Assembly: GCF_014635305.1 (NCBI RefSeq)
Contig: NZ_BMCS01000003.1
Coordinates: 186,001 to 250,000 of the forward strand
Direction of reading: 5' to 3'
From: Williamsia phyllosphaerae
GTDB taxonomy: Bacteria; Actinomycetota; Actinomycetes; Mycobacteriales; Mycobacteriaceae
DNA: 64,000 bases
Part shown: piece by piece, positions 18,276 through 26,231 of the stretch
How positions within the stretch are numbered: the first letter of the stretch is position 1
Layout of the letters: each line of letters opens with the position of its first letter
Notes under the pieces: generated by a model
Seen by the model: only the letters and a program-made list of their open reading frames with translations
The model's database searches: none
What the model was told of the DNA's origin: nothing
Translations under genes and position numbers: made by a program

Positions 18276-19405
18276 TGGATGCTCGCGAGAGACTCGCCTG
18301 GGCCTACCTGGCCGCGGTGTCCGAACCCCCGTCGGCCGCGGTGATCCGACTTGTCGACGCCGTGGGCGTCGTCGACGCCGCGCAGGCCGTCGCCACCCGA
18401 TGCGTGCCGGAGGGGCATCAGGGCGTTCTTCGCCCGACGGCCGCACGATACGAGAAGGACACCGCACGAACCGATCTCGAGACCGCCGAGCGGATGAACG
18501 GTCGGTTGGTGACGCCCGTCGACGACGAGTGGCCGGGGTGGGCGTTACACGCGTTGACGATGTCGGACACGGCGCCACGCGGCGGTCCGCCGTTGGCGCT
18601 GTGGGTCCGTGGTGGCGGGCGACTCGACGCCATCACCGACCGCGCGGTCGCCGTGGTGGGGTCGCGCGCATCGACCGGATACGGCCAACACATCACGTCG
18701 AAGATGGTCACCGGACTCATCGGATCGGGCCGCGGCGTCGTCTCCGGCGGGGCGTACGGCATCGACGGCAGCGCGCACCGCGCCGCGCTTGCCTCCGACG
18801 GGCTGACCGCGGCGGTCCTGGCGTGCGGTTTCGACATCGACTACCCGACCGGCCACACGCAGCTGTTCGCCGGCATCGTCGCCGACGGCGTGGTGGTCAG
18901 CGAGTACCCACCGGGCACATCGGCCGGACGACACCGGTTCCTGACCCGCAACCGGCTGGTGGCGGCACTGTCCAAGGCGGTTGTCGTGATGGAGGCGGGC
19001 CGACGAAGTGGGTCGCTGAACACCGCGGCGTGGGCGGTGAAGTGCGGTGTGCCGGTGGGCGCCGTGCCGGGGCCGGTGACGTCGGCCATGTCGGTGGGAT
19101 GTCACCGGATGATCCGCGACGGCCAGGCCCAGCTGGTCATGGACGCCGACGACATCGAGCACCTCATCACCCCGGACGGTGTGGACGACGCGGCGGGAAC
19201 CACGCGCCGTCCGGATGAGCGGACCCTCGACGACGTCCAGAGCAGGGTCCGCGACGCGATACCCGGCCGTGGTTCGGCCACCATCGCCGAGATCGCCTTC
19301 GCGGCGGGGATCGAGGTCGCGCGGACCCGGTCCGCGCTGGCAATGCTCGAGACCTACGGCTTGGTCGCCTCCGACGGATCGGGCTGGCGCCTGCCGGCGC
19401 GCTGA
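18275..19405 (+). CDS. dprA: DNA-processing protein DprA
   Basis: DprA loads RecA on incoming single-stranded DNA in competent bacteria; its role in actinobacteria is less clear. The 376-residue protein has an N-terminal helical region, then the Rossmann-fold domain: AVVGSRASTGYG, VSGGAYGIDGSAHRAAL, GCGFD-like ACGFDIDYPTGH, SEYPPGT, and FLTRNRLVAALSKAVVVMEA. The C-terminal winged-helix DML1-like part is about 310-376. The ATG overlaps the previous stop by one base. An upstream in-frame start would lie in the comM-like gene. Confidence 0.93.
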   Translation: MDARERLAWAYLAAVSEPPSAAVIRLVDAVGVVDAAQAVATRCVPEGHQGVLRPTAARYEKDTARTDLETAERMNGRLVTPVDDEWPGWALHALTMSDTAPRGGPPLALWVRGGGRLDAITDRAVAVVGSRASTGYGQHITSKMVTGLIGSGRGVVSGGAYGIDGSAHRAALASDGLTAAVLACGFDIDYPTGHTQLFAGIVADGVVVSEYPPGTSAGRHRFLTRNRLVAALSKAVVVMEAGRRSGSLNTAAWAVKCGVPVGAVPGPVTSAMSVGCHRMIRDGQAQLVMDADDIEHLITPDGVDDAAGTTRRPDERTLDDVQSRVRDAIPGRGSATIAEIAFAAGIEVARTRSALAMLETYGLVASDGSGWRLPAR

Positions 19406-19992
19406 TGTCGGGCGACACCGATACCGTCGAGTCGACAGCACTGCGCGTCGTCGATTTACGCGGGGAGGAGGACGAGACCATGGAGGCAGCCGGAGACGGC
19501 CCGCTCGACGCCGCGGCACACGCCGCGTTCGAGGTGTTCTTCTCCGACCTCGACGCGGGGACGTTGACCCGGGACGAGGCGATCGACGGCTTCACCGCGT
19601 TGATGTCGATCACGGCGTCGCCCTCGGACGAGCCGACGCTACCACCGGACTCCGACCTCGAGATCCTGCGCAACACCCCTCGAGACGCGGTGCTCGTGGC
19701 GTTGCTGCCGATCGGCGGTTGGGTCGTGCCCGACATCGATTCGCCGGACGGTTTCGTCGGACGGATCAGCGTGGAACTCAGCGAGCTCTCCGGAATCGTC
19801 CGCGACTTCCGACACCACATCGTGGTGGCCGGGCTGGCCGACCCGGGTGAGCTCGTCGGTCACTTTCTCATCGTGCGCACCGCACGCGGCGAGACCGTGG
19901 TGCGCGAGTTCGCGACCGGTGTGATGCTCGACGACGCCTACCGGAACACCGCTGCGGTCTGGGCGAGTGGCCGCTCCGGACCGGTGCTCTAG
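19405..19992 (+). CDS. Hypothetical acidic protein downstream of dprA
   Basis: I recognise no family. The 195-residue soluble protein is acidic, with an N-terminal low-complexity stretch (about 1-35), a helical middle, and a hydrophobic core (DAVLVALLPIGGWVVPDI, about 93-110). It has no TM segment, signal peptide or cysteine. The ATG overlaps the dprA stop by one base, so it is translated with the yraN-comM-dprA group; an internal ATG at 19480 is an alternative start. GC-rich third positions match its neighbours, supporting a real gene. Confidence 0.6.
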   Translation: MSGDTDTVESTALRVVDLRGEEDETMEAAGDGPLDAAAHAAFEVFFSDLDAGTLTRDEAIDGFTALMSITASPSDEPTLPPDSDLEILRNTPRDAVLVALLPIGGWVVPDIDSPDGFVGRISVELSELSGIVRDFRHHIVVAGLADPGELVGHFLIVRTARGETVVREFATGVMLDDAYRNTAAVWASGRSGPVL

Positions 19993-20020
19993 AACCGACG
20001 CCTGCCGCCGATGCGCTGAC

Positions 20021-20026
20021 TAGGCT
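20021..20026 (+). promoter_or_regulatory. Candidate -10 box for a leaderless transcript
   Basis: TAGGCT ends 6 bases before the ATG at 20033, in a 40-base gap with no Shine-Dalgarno. Confidence 0.45.
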
Positions 20027-20032
20027 GGCCCG

Positions 20033-21313
20033 ATGCGCATCCTGCTGATCGGTGCCGGTGGTGTCGGCGACGCCATCGCGAAAATCGCCGCCCGCCGCGA
20101 TTTCTTCGAACTCTGCGTGGTGGCGGACTTCGACCCGGCGCGCGCCGAGCGGACGGTGGCGGCGATCGCGGAGCGCACCGGAGCGGAGTCCGCGCGCCGT
20201 TTCGCCGCCGCGCAGATCGACGCCTCGGACGCCGACGCGGTGACGGCGTTGGCACTCGAGCACCGCGTCACCCACGTGATGAACGCCGTCGAACCGTCGT
20301 TCGTACCGACGGTGTTCGCCGGCGCGTTCGCGGCCGGGGCCGACTATCTCGACATGGCTATGAGTCTGAGCTCGCCCCATCCGACCGATCCCTACGCGCA
20401 GACCGGTGTGATGTTGGGGGAGCAGCAGTTCGCCGCGCACGACGAGTGGGAGTCGGCCTCTCGGCTCGCGCTCGTCGGCATGGGCGTGGAGCCGGGCCTG
20501 TCGGATGTGTTCGCGCGCTACGCCTGTGACGAACTCTTCGACACCGTCGACGAGCTCGGGACGCGGGACGGTGCCAACCTCGTCGTCCGCGACGAGTCCG
20601 GGAACGAGATCTTCGCGCCGTCGTTCAGCATCTGGACCACGATCGAGGAGTGTCTGAACCCGCCGGTGATCTACGAGTCCGGCCGCGGGTGGTTCACCAC
20701 CCCGCCGTTCTCCGAGCCCGAGGTCTTCGACTTCCCCGACGGCATCGGCGAGGTCGAGTGCGTCAACGTCGAACACGAAGAGGTGCTGCTCATGCCGCGC
20801 TGGCTCGACGCGCAGCGGGTGACGTTCAAGTACGGCCTCGGCGCCGAGTTCATCGGGGTGCTCAAGACGCTGCACACGCTGGGCCTCGACTCCACCGCAC
20901 CCATCCGTGTCCGATCGGCCGATGGTCCGGTGTCGGTCGCACCGCGCGATGTGGTCGCGGCCGCGCTGCCCGATCCCGCCGGGATCGGACCGATCATGAC
21001 CGGTAAGACCTGCGCCGGGATGTATGTCACCGGCACCAAGGACGGCGCTCCTCGTGCGGTGTACCTCTACCACGTCAGCGACAACGAATGGACGATGCGT
21101 GAGTACGGGACCCAGTGCGTGGTGTGGCAGACCGCTCTGGGACCCGTTGTCGCGCTGGAACTCCTGGCCGCCGGGACGTGGACGGGTGCCGGGGTGCTCG
21201 GTCCCGAGGCGTTCCCGGCCGGTCCGTTCCTCGAGCTGATGGCGCGTCCCGAGGCCGACGGCGGCTTCGGGCAGACGTGGGGGCTGCGCGAGGAGACGCC
21301 GGCGACAACTTAG
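20033..21313 (+). CDS. Saccharopine dehydrogenase-like oxidoreductase
   Basis: A 426-residue NAD(P)-dependent enzyme. The Rossmann nucleotide motif LIGAGGVGDAIA is at residues 5-16, with VVADFDPARAE at the end of the second strand. The saccharopine-dehydrogenase C-terminal domain shows ADYLDMAMS, GMGVEPGLSDVFARYA and TCAGMYVTG. The family covers lysine-pathway and carboxynorspermidine or homospermidine enzymes, and the sequence does not decide between them. A -10-like box just upstream suggests its own leaderless transcript. The 51 bases to the next gene carry a good RBS for that gene. Confidence 0.8.
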   Translation: MRILLIGAGGVGDAIAKIAARRDFFELCVVADFDPARAERTVAAIAERTGAESARRFAAAQIDASDADAVTALALEHRVTHVMNAVEPSFVPTVFAGAFAAGADYLDMAMSLSSPHPTDPYAQTGVMLGEQQFAAHDEWESASRLALVGMGVEPGLSDVFARYACDELFDTVDELGTRDGANLVVRDESGNEIFAPSFSIWTTIEECLNPPVIYESGRGWFTTPPFSEPEVFDFPDGIGEVECVNVEHEEVLLMPRWLDAQRVTFKYGLGAEFIGVLKTLHTLGLDSTAPIRVRSADGPVSVAPRDVVAAALPDPAGIGPIMTGKTCAGMYVTGTKDGAPRAVYLYHVSDNEWTMREYGTQCVVWQTALGPVVALELLAAGTWTGAGVLGPEAFPAGPFLELMARPEADGGFGQTWGLREETPATT

Positions 21314-21365
21314 GGTGCCCTTTGCTGGCGTGTACGCTCGGGAACGACAGCAAGGAGAAACACCT

Positions 21366-22214
21366 GTGGCCAGGAAGCTCAACACGATGGTCGTCACCCG
21401 CACCGAGTGGATCACCGCGCACATGGTTCGCGTGCACCTCGGCGGACCCGGGTTCGCCGAGTTCGACGCCAGCGACGACACCGATTCCTACATCAAGATC
21501 ATCTTCGGCCGACCGGGGGTCGACTACCCGGAGCCGTTCGACCTCGAGCGCATCCGTAGCGAGTTCGCGGCCGATGACCAACCCGCCGTCCGCACCTACA
21601 CGGTGCGGTCGGTCGACACCGAACGGCAAGAAATCGCAGTCGATTTCGTCGTGCACGGAGAATCCGGCATCGCCGGCCCGTGGGCCGCGTCCGCCCGGCC
21701 CGGCGACGTCGTGCGGTTCAACGGGCCGGGCAGCGGGTACCGACCCGACCCCGCCGCGCCCTGGCATCTGATGGCCTCCGACGAGGCGGGTCTCCCCGCA
21801 CTCGCGTCGGCGCTGGAGGCATTGCCCGACACCGCGATCGCCAAGGTGTTCATCGAGGTCGCCGGCCCTGACGACGAGCTGACGCTGGTGGCTCCCTCCG
21901 GCGCGGACATCACCTGGATCCACCGCGGCGCCGGATCGGACGAGGCCGACGACGCCGTGGCCGGGGACAACGCACCGGTCATCGCAGCCGTGCGCGCCGC
22001 GGAATGGCTCGATGGCGAACCACAGGTCTTCATCCACGGTGAGGCGCAGGCGGTCATGCACAACCTGCGGCGCTACGTCCGCAGAGAGCGCGGTGTCTCG
22101 GCCAAGAACGCGTCGATCTCGGGGTACTGGCGTCGCGGACGCACCGAGGACGGTTTCCGTCAGTGGAAGGCGGAGTTGCGCAAGGAAGAAGAGAAGGCGG
22201 GCAGCGCCCTGTAG
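21366..22214 (+). CDS. Siderophore-interacting FAD-binding protein (ViuB-like)
   Basis: The family reduces ferric iron from imported siderophores in the cytosol using flavin and NAD(P)H. The 282-residue protein has the FAD-contacting motif RTYTVRS (about 75-81), the flavin loop HGESGIAGPWA, and a C-terminal SIP domain (AKVFIEVAGPDDEL, VFIHGEAQAVMHNLRRYVRRERG, SGYWRRGRTEDGFR). GTG at 21366 was chosen because AAGGAG precedes it and it gives the expected start MARKLNTMVV. The mycobacterial homologue (viuB) sits at the same place before xerC. No siderophore uptake gene or visible iron-regulator box lies next to it. Confidence 0.87.
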   Translation: MARKLNTMVVTRTEWITAHMVRVHLGGPGFAEFDASDDTDSYIKIIFGRPGVDYPEPFDLERIRSEFAADDQPAVRTYTVRSVDTERQEIAVDFVVHGESGIAGPWAASARPGDVVRFNGPGSGYRPDPAAPWHLMASDEAGLPALASALEALPDTAIAKVFIEVAGPDDELTLVAPSGADITWIHRGAGSDEADDAVAGDNAPVIAAVRAAEWLDGEPQVFIHGEAQAVMHNLRRYVRRERGVSAKNASISGYWRRGRTEDGFRQWKAELRKEEEKAGSAL

Positions 22215-22302
22215 GACGATCTCTGCTCGTCGCCCGGGCACGCTTTGGTCACGGAGTGCGTGTGGGCTTGCCCCGTCGGCGGTTTCCACGTGAGGTGACG
22301 AC

Positions 22303-23202
22303 GTGACCACTTCCACCCGGCTCGGTGAGTTCGAGGACTTCCTGCGCTACGAGCGCGGGAGCAGCGAGAACACCATCCGTGCCTATGTGGGCGACGTCCG
22401 TGCGTTGATCTCGTTCGCCGGTGTCCGCAAGCGTGCGATCACCGACCTCGACCTCGCCCTGCTGCGGGCCTGGCTGGGGGAGTCGACCCGTCGCGGCGCC
22501 GCCCGCACGACCATCGCCCGGCAGGTGTCCTCGGTCAAGACGTTCTGCGCCTGGGCAACGCGCGAGGGCCTGTTGGGTTCGGACGTGTCGATCCGCCTGC
22601 AGGCCCCGCGGGCGCACCGCACCCTCCCGCCCGTGCTGACCGCCGATCAGGCCCGCCGGGTCGTCGACGACCCGGTGCGCTCGGACAGTGACGCCCCCAT
22701 GGCCATCCGCGACCGGGTGATCGTCGAGCTGTTGTACGCCACCGGCATTCGTGTCGGCGAGCTGTGTGGACTGGATGTCGGCGACGTCGACGACAACCGC
22801 CGCGTCCTGCGCGTCATCGGCAAGGGGGACAAGGAACGGACGGTCCCGTTCGGGGTCCCGGCGGCGCAGGCCGTGGACCGGTGGTTGCGCCTCGGGCGGC
22901 CCGCGCTCGCGACGCCGCGATCCGGAGCGGCCCTGCTGCTGGGAGCCAAGGGCGGCCGACTCGATCCGCGGATGGCACGAAGCGTCGTGCACGCCGCGAC
23001 GCAGTCGGTCGAGGGGGCGCCCGATCTCGGTCCCCACGGTCTACGCCACTCCGCAGCCACCCACCTGCTCGAGGGCGGGGCGGATCTCCGCGTCGTCCAG
23101 GAGTTGCTGGGCCATTCCTCGCTGGCGACCACGCAGCTCTACACCCATGTCGGTGTCGAACGGCTGCGCGCGGTCCACCGCCAGGCGCATCCGCGCGCCT
23201 GA
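22303..23202 (+). CDS. xerC: Tyrosine recombinase XerC
   Basis: XerC with XerD resolves chromosome dimers at dif. The 299-residue protein has an N-terminal SAM-like core-binding domain (about 1-100) and a catalytic domain with Arg150, Lys174, His245, Arg248, His271 and nucleophile Tyr280 (QLYTH). All catalytic residues are intact. The start is GTG. It has no neighbouring att-like repeats, and its position matches mycobacterial xerC, so it is the housekeeping enzyme and not a prophage or integron integrase. Confidence 0.93.
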   Translation: MTTSTRLGEFEDFLRYERGSSENTIRAYVGDVRALISFAGVRKRAITDLDLALLRAWLGESTRRGAARTTIARQVSSVKTFCAWATREGLLGSDVSIRLQAPRAHRTLPPVLTADQARRVVDDPVRSDSDAPMAIRDRVIVELLYATGIRVGELCGLDVGDVDDNRRVLRVIGKGDKERTVPFGVPAAQAVDRWLRLGRPALATPRSGAALLLGAKGGRLDPRMARSVVHAATQSVEGAPDLGPHGLRHSAATHLLEGGADLRVVQELLGHSSLATTQLYTHVGVERLRAVHRQAHPRA

Positions 23203-23223
23203 CCGAGCCCGACCCGGGCAAAC

Positions 23224-23296
23224 GAGGGCCCAACCCGCGTCGACGAAGGCCCAACGCGACGAACAACGGCCCAACCGCGGTGAGCGAGGGCGCGAC
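23224..23296. repeat. Imperfect tandem repeat of about 20 bp, 3.5 copies
   Basis: GGCCCAAC recurs at 23227, 23248 and 23268, with a degenerate fourth copy near 23288. Spacing is 21, 20 and 20 bases, each copy flanked by GAGGG/GAAGG and CGCG-like sequence. It fills the gap between the convergent xerC and M23 peptidase genes. It is too short and imperfect to be a CRISPR array. Confidence 0.55.
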
Positions 23297-23300
23297 ACGG

Positions 23301-23816
23301 TCAGGCGTCGCCGGGCTGGAGGGGTTTGAGCCGGACACGGACAACCCCGAGGAGCGCCAGGGGATCGAGGTAACGGGCGGCCGATCCCGCACCGCGGCGC
23401 GCACCCCAGTGCAGACACACACCGACGCAGCCGGCGTGACCGGCGACGAGTGTCCCGAGCGGGTCGCCGCGCGACACCGCCTGACCGGCCGTCACCTGGG
23501 GCTCCACCGGTTCGTAGGTGGTGAGGATGCCGTCGGGATGGCGCACCGACACCACCTGTTTGCCGGCCACCTCGCCCGCGAAGTTCACGACGCCGCCACC
23601 CGCCGACCGGACCACCGCCCCGACGGTGGACGCCAGGTCGACCCCGCGATGACCGGGCATCCACCGCTGTTCGGGCGGATCGAACCCGCGGACCACCGAT
23701 GGCCGCGGCGCCAACGGCCAGCCGTACTCGCCGGTGGCCGCCGACCCGTCGGAGGTGGTGAGGCCCGTCCCCACGAGCCCCACCACCACCGACGCCGTGA
23801 TCAGACGCGTCGCCAC
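23301..23816 (-). CDS. Secreted M23-family (LytM-type) peptidase
   Basis: A predicted exported peptidoglycan endopeptidase or LytM-like activator. The precursor of about 171 residues starts MATRLITASVVVGLVGTG, a signal peptide, when read from GTG at 23816, which has GGGAGG 9 bases upstream; a longer in-frame GTG start at 23885 exists. The metal-site HxxxD is in PGHRGVDLAS, and the final block reads CLHWGARRG. The canonical HxH is therefore C-x-H, a substitution I recall in the mycobacterial homologue too, so activity is uncertain. It is convergent with xerC and divergent from rpsB. Confidence 0.8.
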   Translation of the reverse strand: MATRLITASVVVGLVGTGLTTSDGSAATGEYGWPLAPRPSVVRGFDPPEQRWMPGHRGVDLASTVGAVVRSAGGGVVNFAGEVAGKQVVSVRHPDGILTTYEPVEPQVTAGQAVSRGDPLGTLVAGHAGCVGVCLHWGARRGAGSAARYLDPLALLGVVRVRLKPLQPGDA

Positions 23817-23825
23817 ACGGTGAAA

Positions 23826-23831
23826 CCTCCC
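23826..23831 (-). promoter_or_regulatory. Ribosome binding site deciding the M23 peptidase start
   Basis: GGGAGG on the minus strand lies 9 bases before GTG at 23816. Confidence 0.6.
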
Positions 23832-23897
23832 GCGACGGCGCCTGTCCACAGTGCTCAGACGTGCCCCGTGACCTCGTGGTTCCACCTCGTCGCGACG

Positions 23898-23930
23898 GAT
23901 TTCGCCTGCACCCGTCGGCGTGCGTAGACT
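23898..23930 (+). promoter_or_regulatory. Promoter of rpsB
   Basis: GATTTCG at 23898-23904 gives -35 TTTCGC (23900-23905), then a 19-base spacer and -10 TAGACT (23925-23930). The 12 bases ACGGATTTCGCC are identical to those at the rpsP promoter. Transcription should begin near 23936, leaving a leader of about 195 bases. Confidence 0.6.
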
Positions 23931-23935
23931 GGCCG

Positions 23936-23962
23936 ATGCGCTTCACCCGGTGGGTGGAGTGA
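23936..23962 (+). CDS. Possible 8-codon leaderless mini-ORF in the rpsB leader
   Basis: ATG lies 5 bases after the -10 box, at the predicted transcript start, and encodes MRFTRWVE before a TGA. It ends one base before the first leader hairpin. Leaderless AUGs are translated in actinobacteria, so this could be a leader peptide, but 8 codons can occur by chance. Confidence 0.25.
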   Translation: MRFTRWVE

Positions 23963-23963
23963 C

Positions 23964-24003
23964 TTCGCACGCCTGCGAAACCGTCTGCACCCCGTCATCG
24001 GGG
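23964..24003 (+). promoter_or_regulatory. Two hairpins in the rpsB leader
   Basis: TTCGCA-CGCC-TGCGAA (23964-23979) and CCCCG-TCAT-CGGGG (23990-24003) are both perfect, with tetraloops. An S2 autoregulatory site or attenuator is possible. Confidence 0.4.
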
Positions 24004-24130
24004 ATCGCGGCCGGTGCCACCGACCAGGCGGTCCCGAACTCAGATGAGTCCGGGTTCTGGTCGGCGTCAGGCGTCAGGGTCGGTCGCACCTGCGGCCGAC
24101 GAGAAACTGCACACAGGAGAGAACACACAC

Positions 24131-25006
24131 ATGGCAGTCGTGACCATGAAGCAGCTGCTCGACAGCGGCGCTCATTTCGGGCATCAGACCCGTCGTTGGA
24201 ATCCCAAGATGAAGCGATTCATCTTCACCGATCGCAACGGCATCTACATCATCGATCTGCAGCAGACGCTGACCTACATCGACAAGGCCTACGAGTTCGT
24301 CAAGGAGACCGTCGCCCACGGCGGCACCGTTCTCTTCGTCGGCACCAAGAAGCAGGCGCAGGAGTCCATCGCGTCCGAGGCGCTGCGCGTCGGGATGCCG
24401 TACGTGAACCAGCGCTGGCTCGGTGGCATGCTCACCAACTTCTCCACCGTCCACAAGCGTCTCCAGCGCCTCAAGGAGCTCGAGACCATGGAGCAGACCG
24501 GTGGCTTCGAGGGTCGGACCAAGAAGGAAATCCTCATGCTCACGCGTGAGATGACCAAGCTCGACCGCACCCTCGGTGGTATCCGAGACATGGCCCGCGT
24601 GCCATCTGCCGTGTGGATCGTGGACACCAACAAAGAGCACATTGCTGTCGGTGAGGCCCGCAAACTGAACATCCCGGTCATCGCGATCCTGGACACCAAC
24701 TGCGATCCCGACCTGGTCGACTACCCGATCCCGGGCAACGACGACGCGATCCGCAGCGCTGCGCTGCTGACCCGCGTGGTCGCGTCGGCCGTCGCCGAGG
24801 GCGTCCAGGCACGTGCCGGTTCCAACACCGACAGCGACACCAAGCCCGAGGCGGGCGCCGGTGAGCCGCTGGCGGAGTGGGAGCAGGAGCTGCTGACGCA
24901 GGCCACCGCCCCCACCGGCACCGAGGCTGCCGCCCCGGCTGCCGAAGCCGCACCGGCGGAGGCCCCGGCCACCGCGACCGAGGCACCCGCGGCCCCGCAG
25001 GCCTGA
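24131..25006 (+). CDS. rpsB: 30S ribosomal protein S2
   Basis: S2 joins late in 30S assembly and bridges head and body. The 291-residue protein starts [21 protein letters not shown], with the signatures [20 protein letters not shown] and [15 protein letters not shown] [14 protein letters not shown]-terminal Ala/Pro/Glu-rich tail of about 50 residues is an actinobacterial extension. The ATG at 24131 was chosen by homology and Shine-Dalgarno; an in-frame extension to 24014 would be leader. rpsB and tsf are adjacent as in almost all bacteria. Confidence 0.97.
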   Translation: MAVVTMKQLLDSGAHFGHQTRRWNPKMKRFIFTDRNGIYIIDLQQTLTYIDKAYEFVKETVAHGGTVLFVGTKKQAQESIASEALRVGMPYVNQRWLGGMLTNFSTVHKRLQRLKELETMEQTGGFEGRTKKEILMLTREMTKLDRTLGGIRDMARVPSAVWIVDTNKEHIAVGEARKLNIPVIAILDTNCDPDLVDYPIPGNDDAIRSAALLTRVVASAVAEGVQARAGSNTDSDTKPEAGAGEPLAEWEQELLTQATAPTGTEAAAPAAEAAPAEAPATATEAPAAPQA

Positions 25007-25014
25007 CCACCTGT

Positions 25015-25036
25015 CGACGAGCCCACCCGCTCGTCG
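25015..25036 (+). terminator. Hairpin just after rpsB
   Basis: CGACGAGC-CCACCC-GCTCGTCG is a perfect 8-bp stem starting 9 bases after the rpsB stop. There is no T-tract. It could attenuate read-through into tsf or protect the rpsB 3' end. Confidence 0.4.
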
Positions 25037-25053
25037 TCATCGACGCGTACGCC

Positions 25054-25079
25054 GTCGCCGAGGTGACCACCTCGGCGGC
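25054..25079 (+). terminator. Second, stronger hairpin in the rpsB-tsf gap
   Basis: GCCGAGGT-GACC-ACCTCGGC, extended by flanking G-C and G-T pairs to about 11 bp. With the preceding hairpin it would sharply reduce or process read-through transcripts. Confidence 0.4.
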
Positions 25080-25208
25080 GCGCACGCCGGGACTCGACTC
25101 GCGAGGCGTTCTCCCACATCGCCGCCCGCGACATCCGACACGGCGGTGTGCCGCGCGGTCACCCGCGTTGTCCATCGCCCACCGAAGATCTAAGGAGGCT
25201 CGCCACCG

Positions 25209-26033
25209 ATGGCGAACTACACTGCCGCTGACGTGAAGCGGCTCCGCGAACTGACCGGCTCGGGAATGCTCGACTGCAAGAACGCGCTGGCCGACAACGA
25301 CGGCGATTTCGACAAGGCCGTCGAGCAGCTCCGCATCAAGGGCGCCAAGGACGTCGGCAAGCGTGCCGAGCGGTCCACCGCGGAGGGCCTCGTGGCCACC
25401 CGCGACGGCGTGATGATCGAGATCAACTGCGAGACCGACTTCGTCGCCAAGAACGAGGAGTTCCAGAAGCTCGCCGACCGCATCGTCACCGTGGCCGCCG
25501 AGCAGAAGACCGCCGACCTCGACGCCCTGGGCGCCGCGAAGCTCGACGACAAGACCGTCGCCGACGCCGTCGCGGAACTCTCGGCCAAGATCGGCGAGAA
25601 GCTCGAACTGCGTCGCGTCGTGTCCTACGACGGACCGGTTGCGAGCTACCTCCACAAGCGCGCCTCGGACCTGCCGCCCGCCGTTGGTGTGCTGGTGTCC
25701 TACACCGGTGACGGCCCCGAGGCGGCCGAGGCCGCTCGCGGTGCCGCCATGCAGGTCGCCGCGCTCAAGGCGAAGTACGCGACGCGCGACGAGGTCCCCG
25801 CCGACGTCATCGAGAGCGAGCGTCGCATCGCCGAGCAGACCGCTCGCGAGGAGGGCAAGCCCGAACAGGCCCTCACCAAGATCGTCGAGGGCCGCGTGAC
25901 CGGCTACTACAAGGACGTCGTCCTCATCGACCAGGCGTCGGTGCAGGACTCGAAGAAGACGGTGAAGTCCGTGCTCGACGCCGCAGGCGTCACGGTCGTG
26001 GCGTTCACCCGCTTCGAGGTCGGCCAGGCCTGA
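25209..26033 (+). CDS. tsf: Elongation factor Ts
   Basis: EF-Ts recycles EF-Tu by nucleotide exchange. The 274-residue protein has the N-terminal UBA-like start [19 protein letters not shown] with MLDCKNAL. The signature [15 protein letters not shown] (about 76-90) and the two-lobed core follow ([18 protein letters not shown]). A consensus AAGGAGG lies 10 bases upstream. A strong hairpin follows the stop. Confidence 0.97.
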   Translation: MANYTAADVKRLRELTGSGMLDCKNALADNDGDFDKAVEQLRIKGAKDVGKRAERSTAEGLVATRDGVMIEINCETDFVAKNEEFQKLADRIVTVAAEQKTADLDALGAAKLDDKTVADAVAELSAKIGEKLELRRVVSYDGPVASYLHKRASDLPPAVGVLVSYTGDGPEAAEAARGAAMQVAALKAKYATRDEVPADVIESERRIAEQTAREEGKPEQALTKIVEGRVTGYYKDVVLIDQASVQDSKKTVKSVLDAAGVTVVAFTRFEVGQA

Positions 26034-26045
26034 TCGCACACACTG

Positions 26046-26083
26046 ACAACCCCGGTGAGCATGAAGTCGCTCGCCGGGGTTGT
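26046..26083 (+). terminator. Terminator after tsf
   Basis: A 15-bp stem: ACAACCCCGGTGAGC pairs with GCTCGCCGGGGTTGT (one T-G wobble) around the loop ATGAAGTC. It begins 12 bases after the tsf stop. The downstream sequence is not T-rich, as is common for actinobacterial terminators. Confidence 0.75.
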
Positions 26084-26157
26084 TCGTGTCCGGGCGCAAT
26101 CGTCGATCCCGCCCGGGTGGTGCACCGGGGATTGCGATCGCGATGCCCGGCACCGCA

Positions 26158-26163
26158 TAGGAT
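26158..26163 (+). promoter_or_regulatory. Candidate -10 box of the pyrH-frr-cdsA operon
   Basis: TAGGAT lies 20 bases after a TTGCGA -35-like box (26132-26137) and downstream of the tsf terminator. It would give pyrH a leader of about 60 bases. Confidence 0.35.
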
Positions 26164-26231
26164 CACCGAGGGCGAACCTCTGCGTCTCGCTCCGGCGTGG
26201 GACAGATGCGAGGACAACGAAAGGTGTCGCA

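Larger units (their letters stand above)
23817..24130. other. Promoter and long leader of rpsB (314 bp, no large gene)
   Basis: This gap carries the RBS of the minus-strand peptidase, the rpsB promoter, an 8-codon mini-ORF, two perfect hairpins, and the rpsB Shine-Dalgarno (ACAGGAGAG ahead of 24131). Confidence 0.7.

Noticed and set aside
22303..23202. XerC as a mobile-element integrase
   Set aside because: No att repeats, tRNA or phage genes nearby, and the locus matches housekeeping xerC in mycobacteria.
23224..23296. CRISPR-like array
   Set aside because: The period is only 20 bases with no unique spacers, only 3.5 imperfect copies, and no cas genes.
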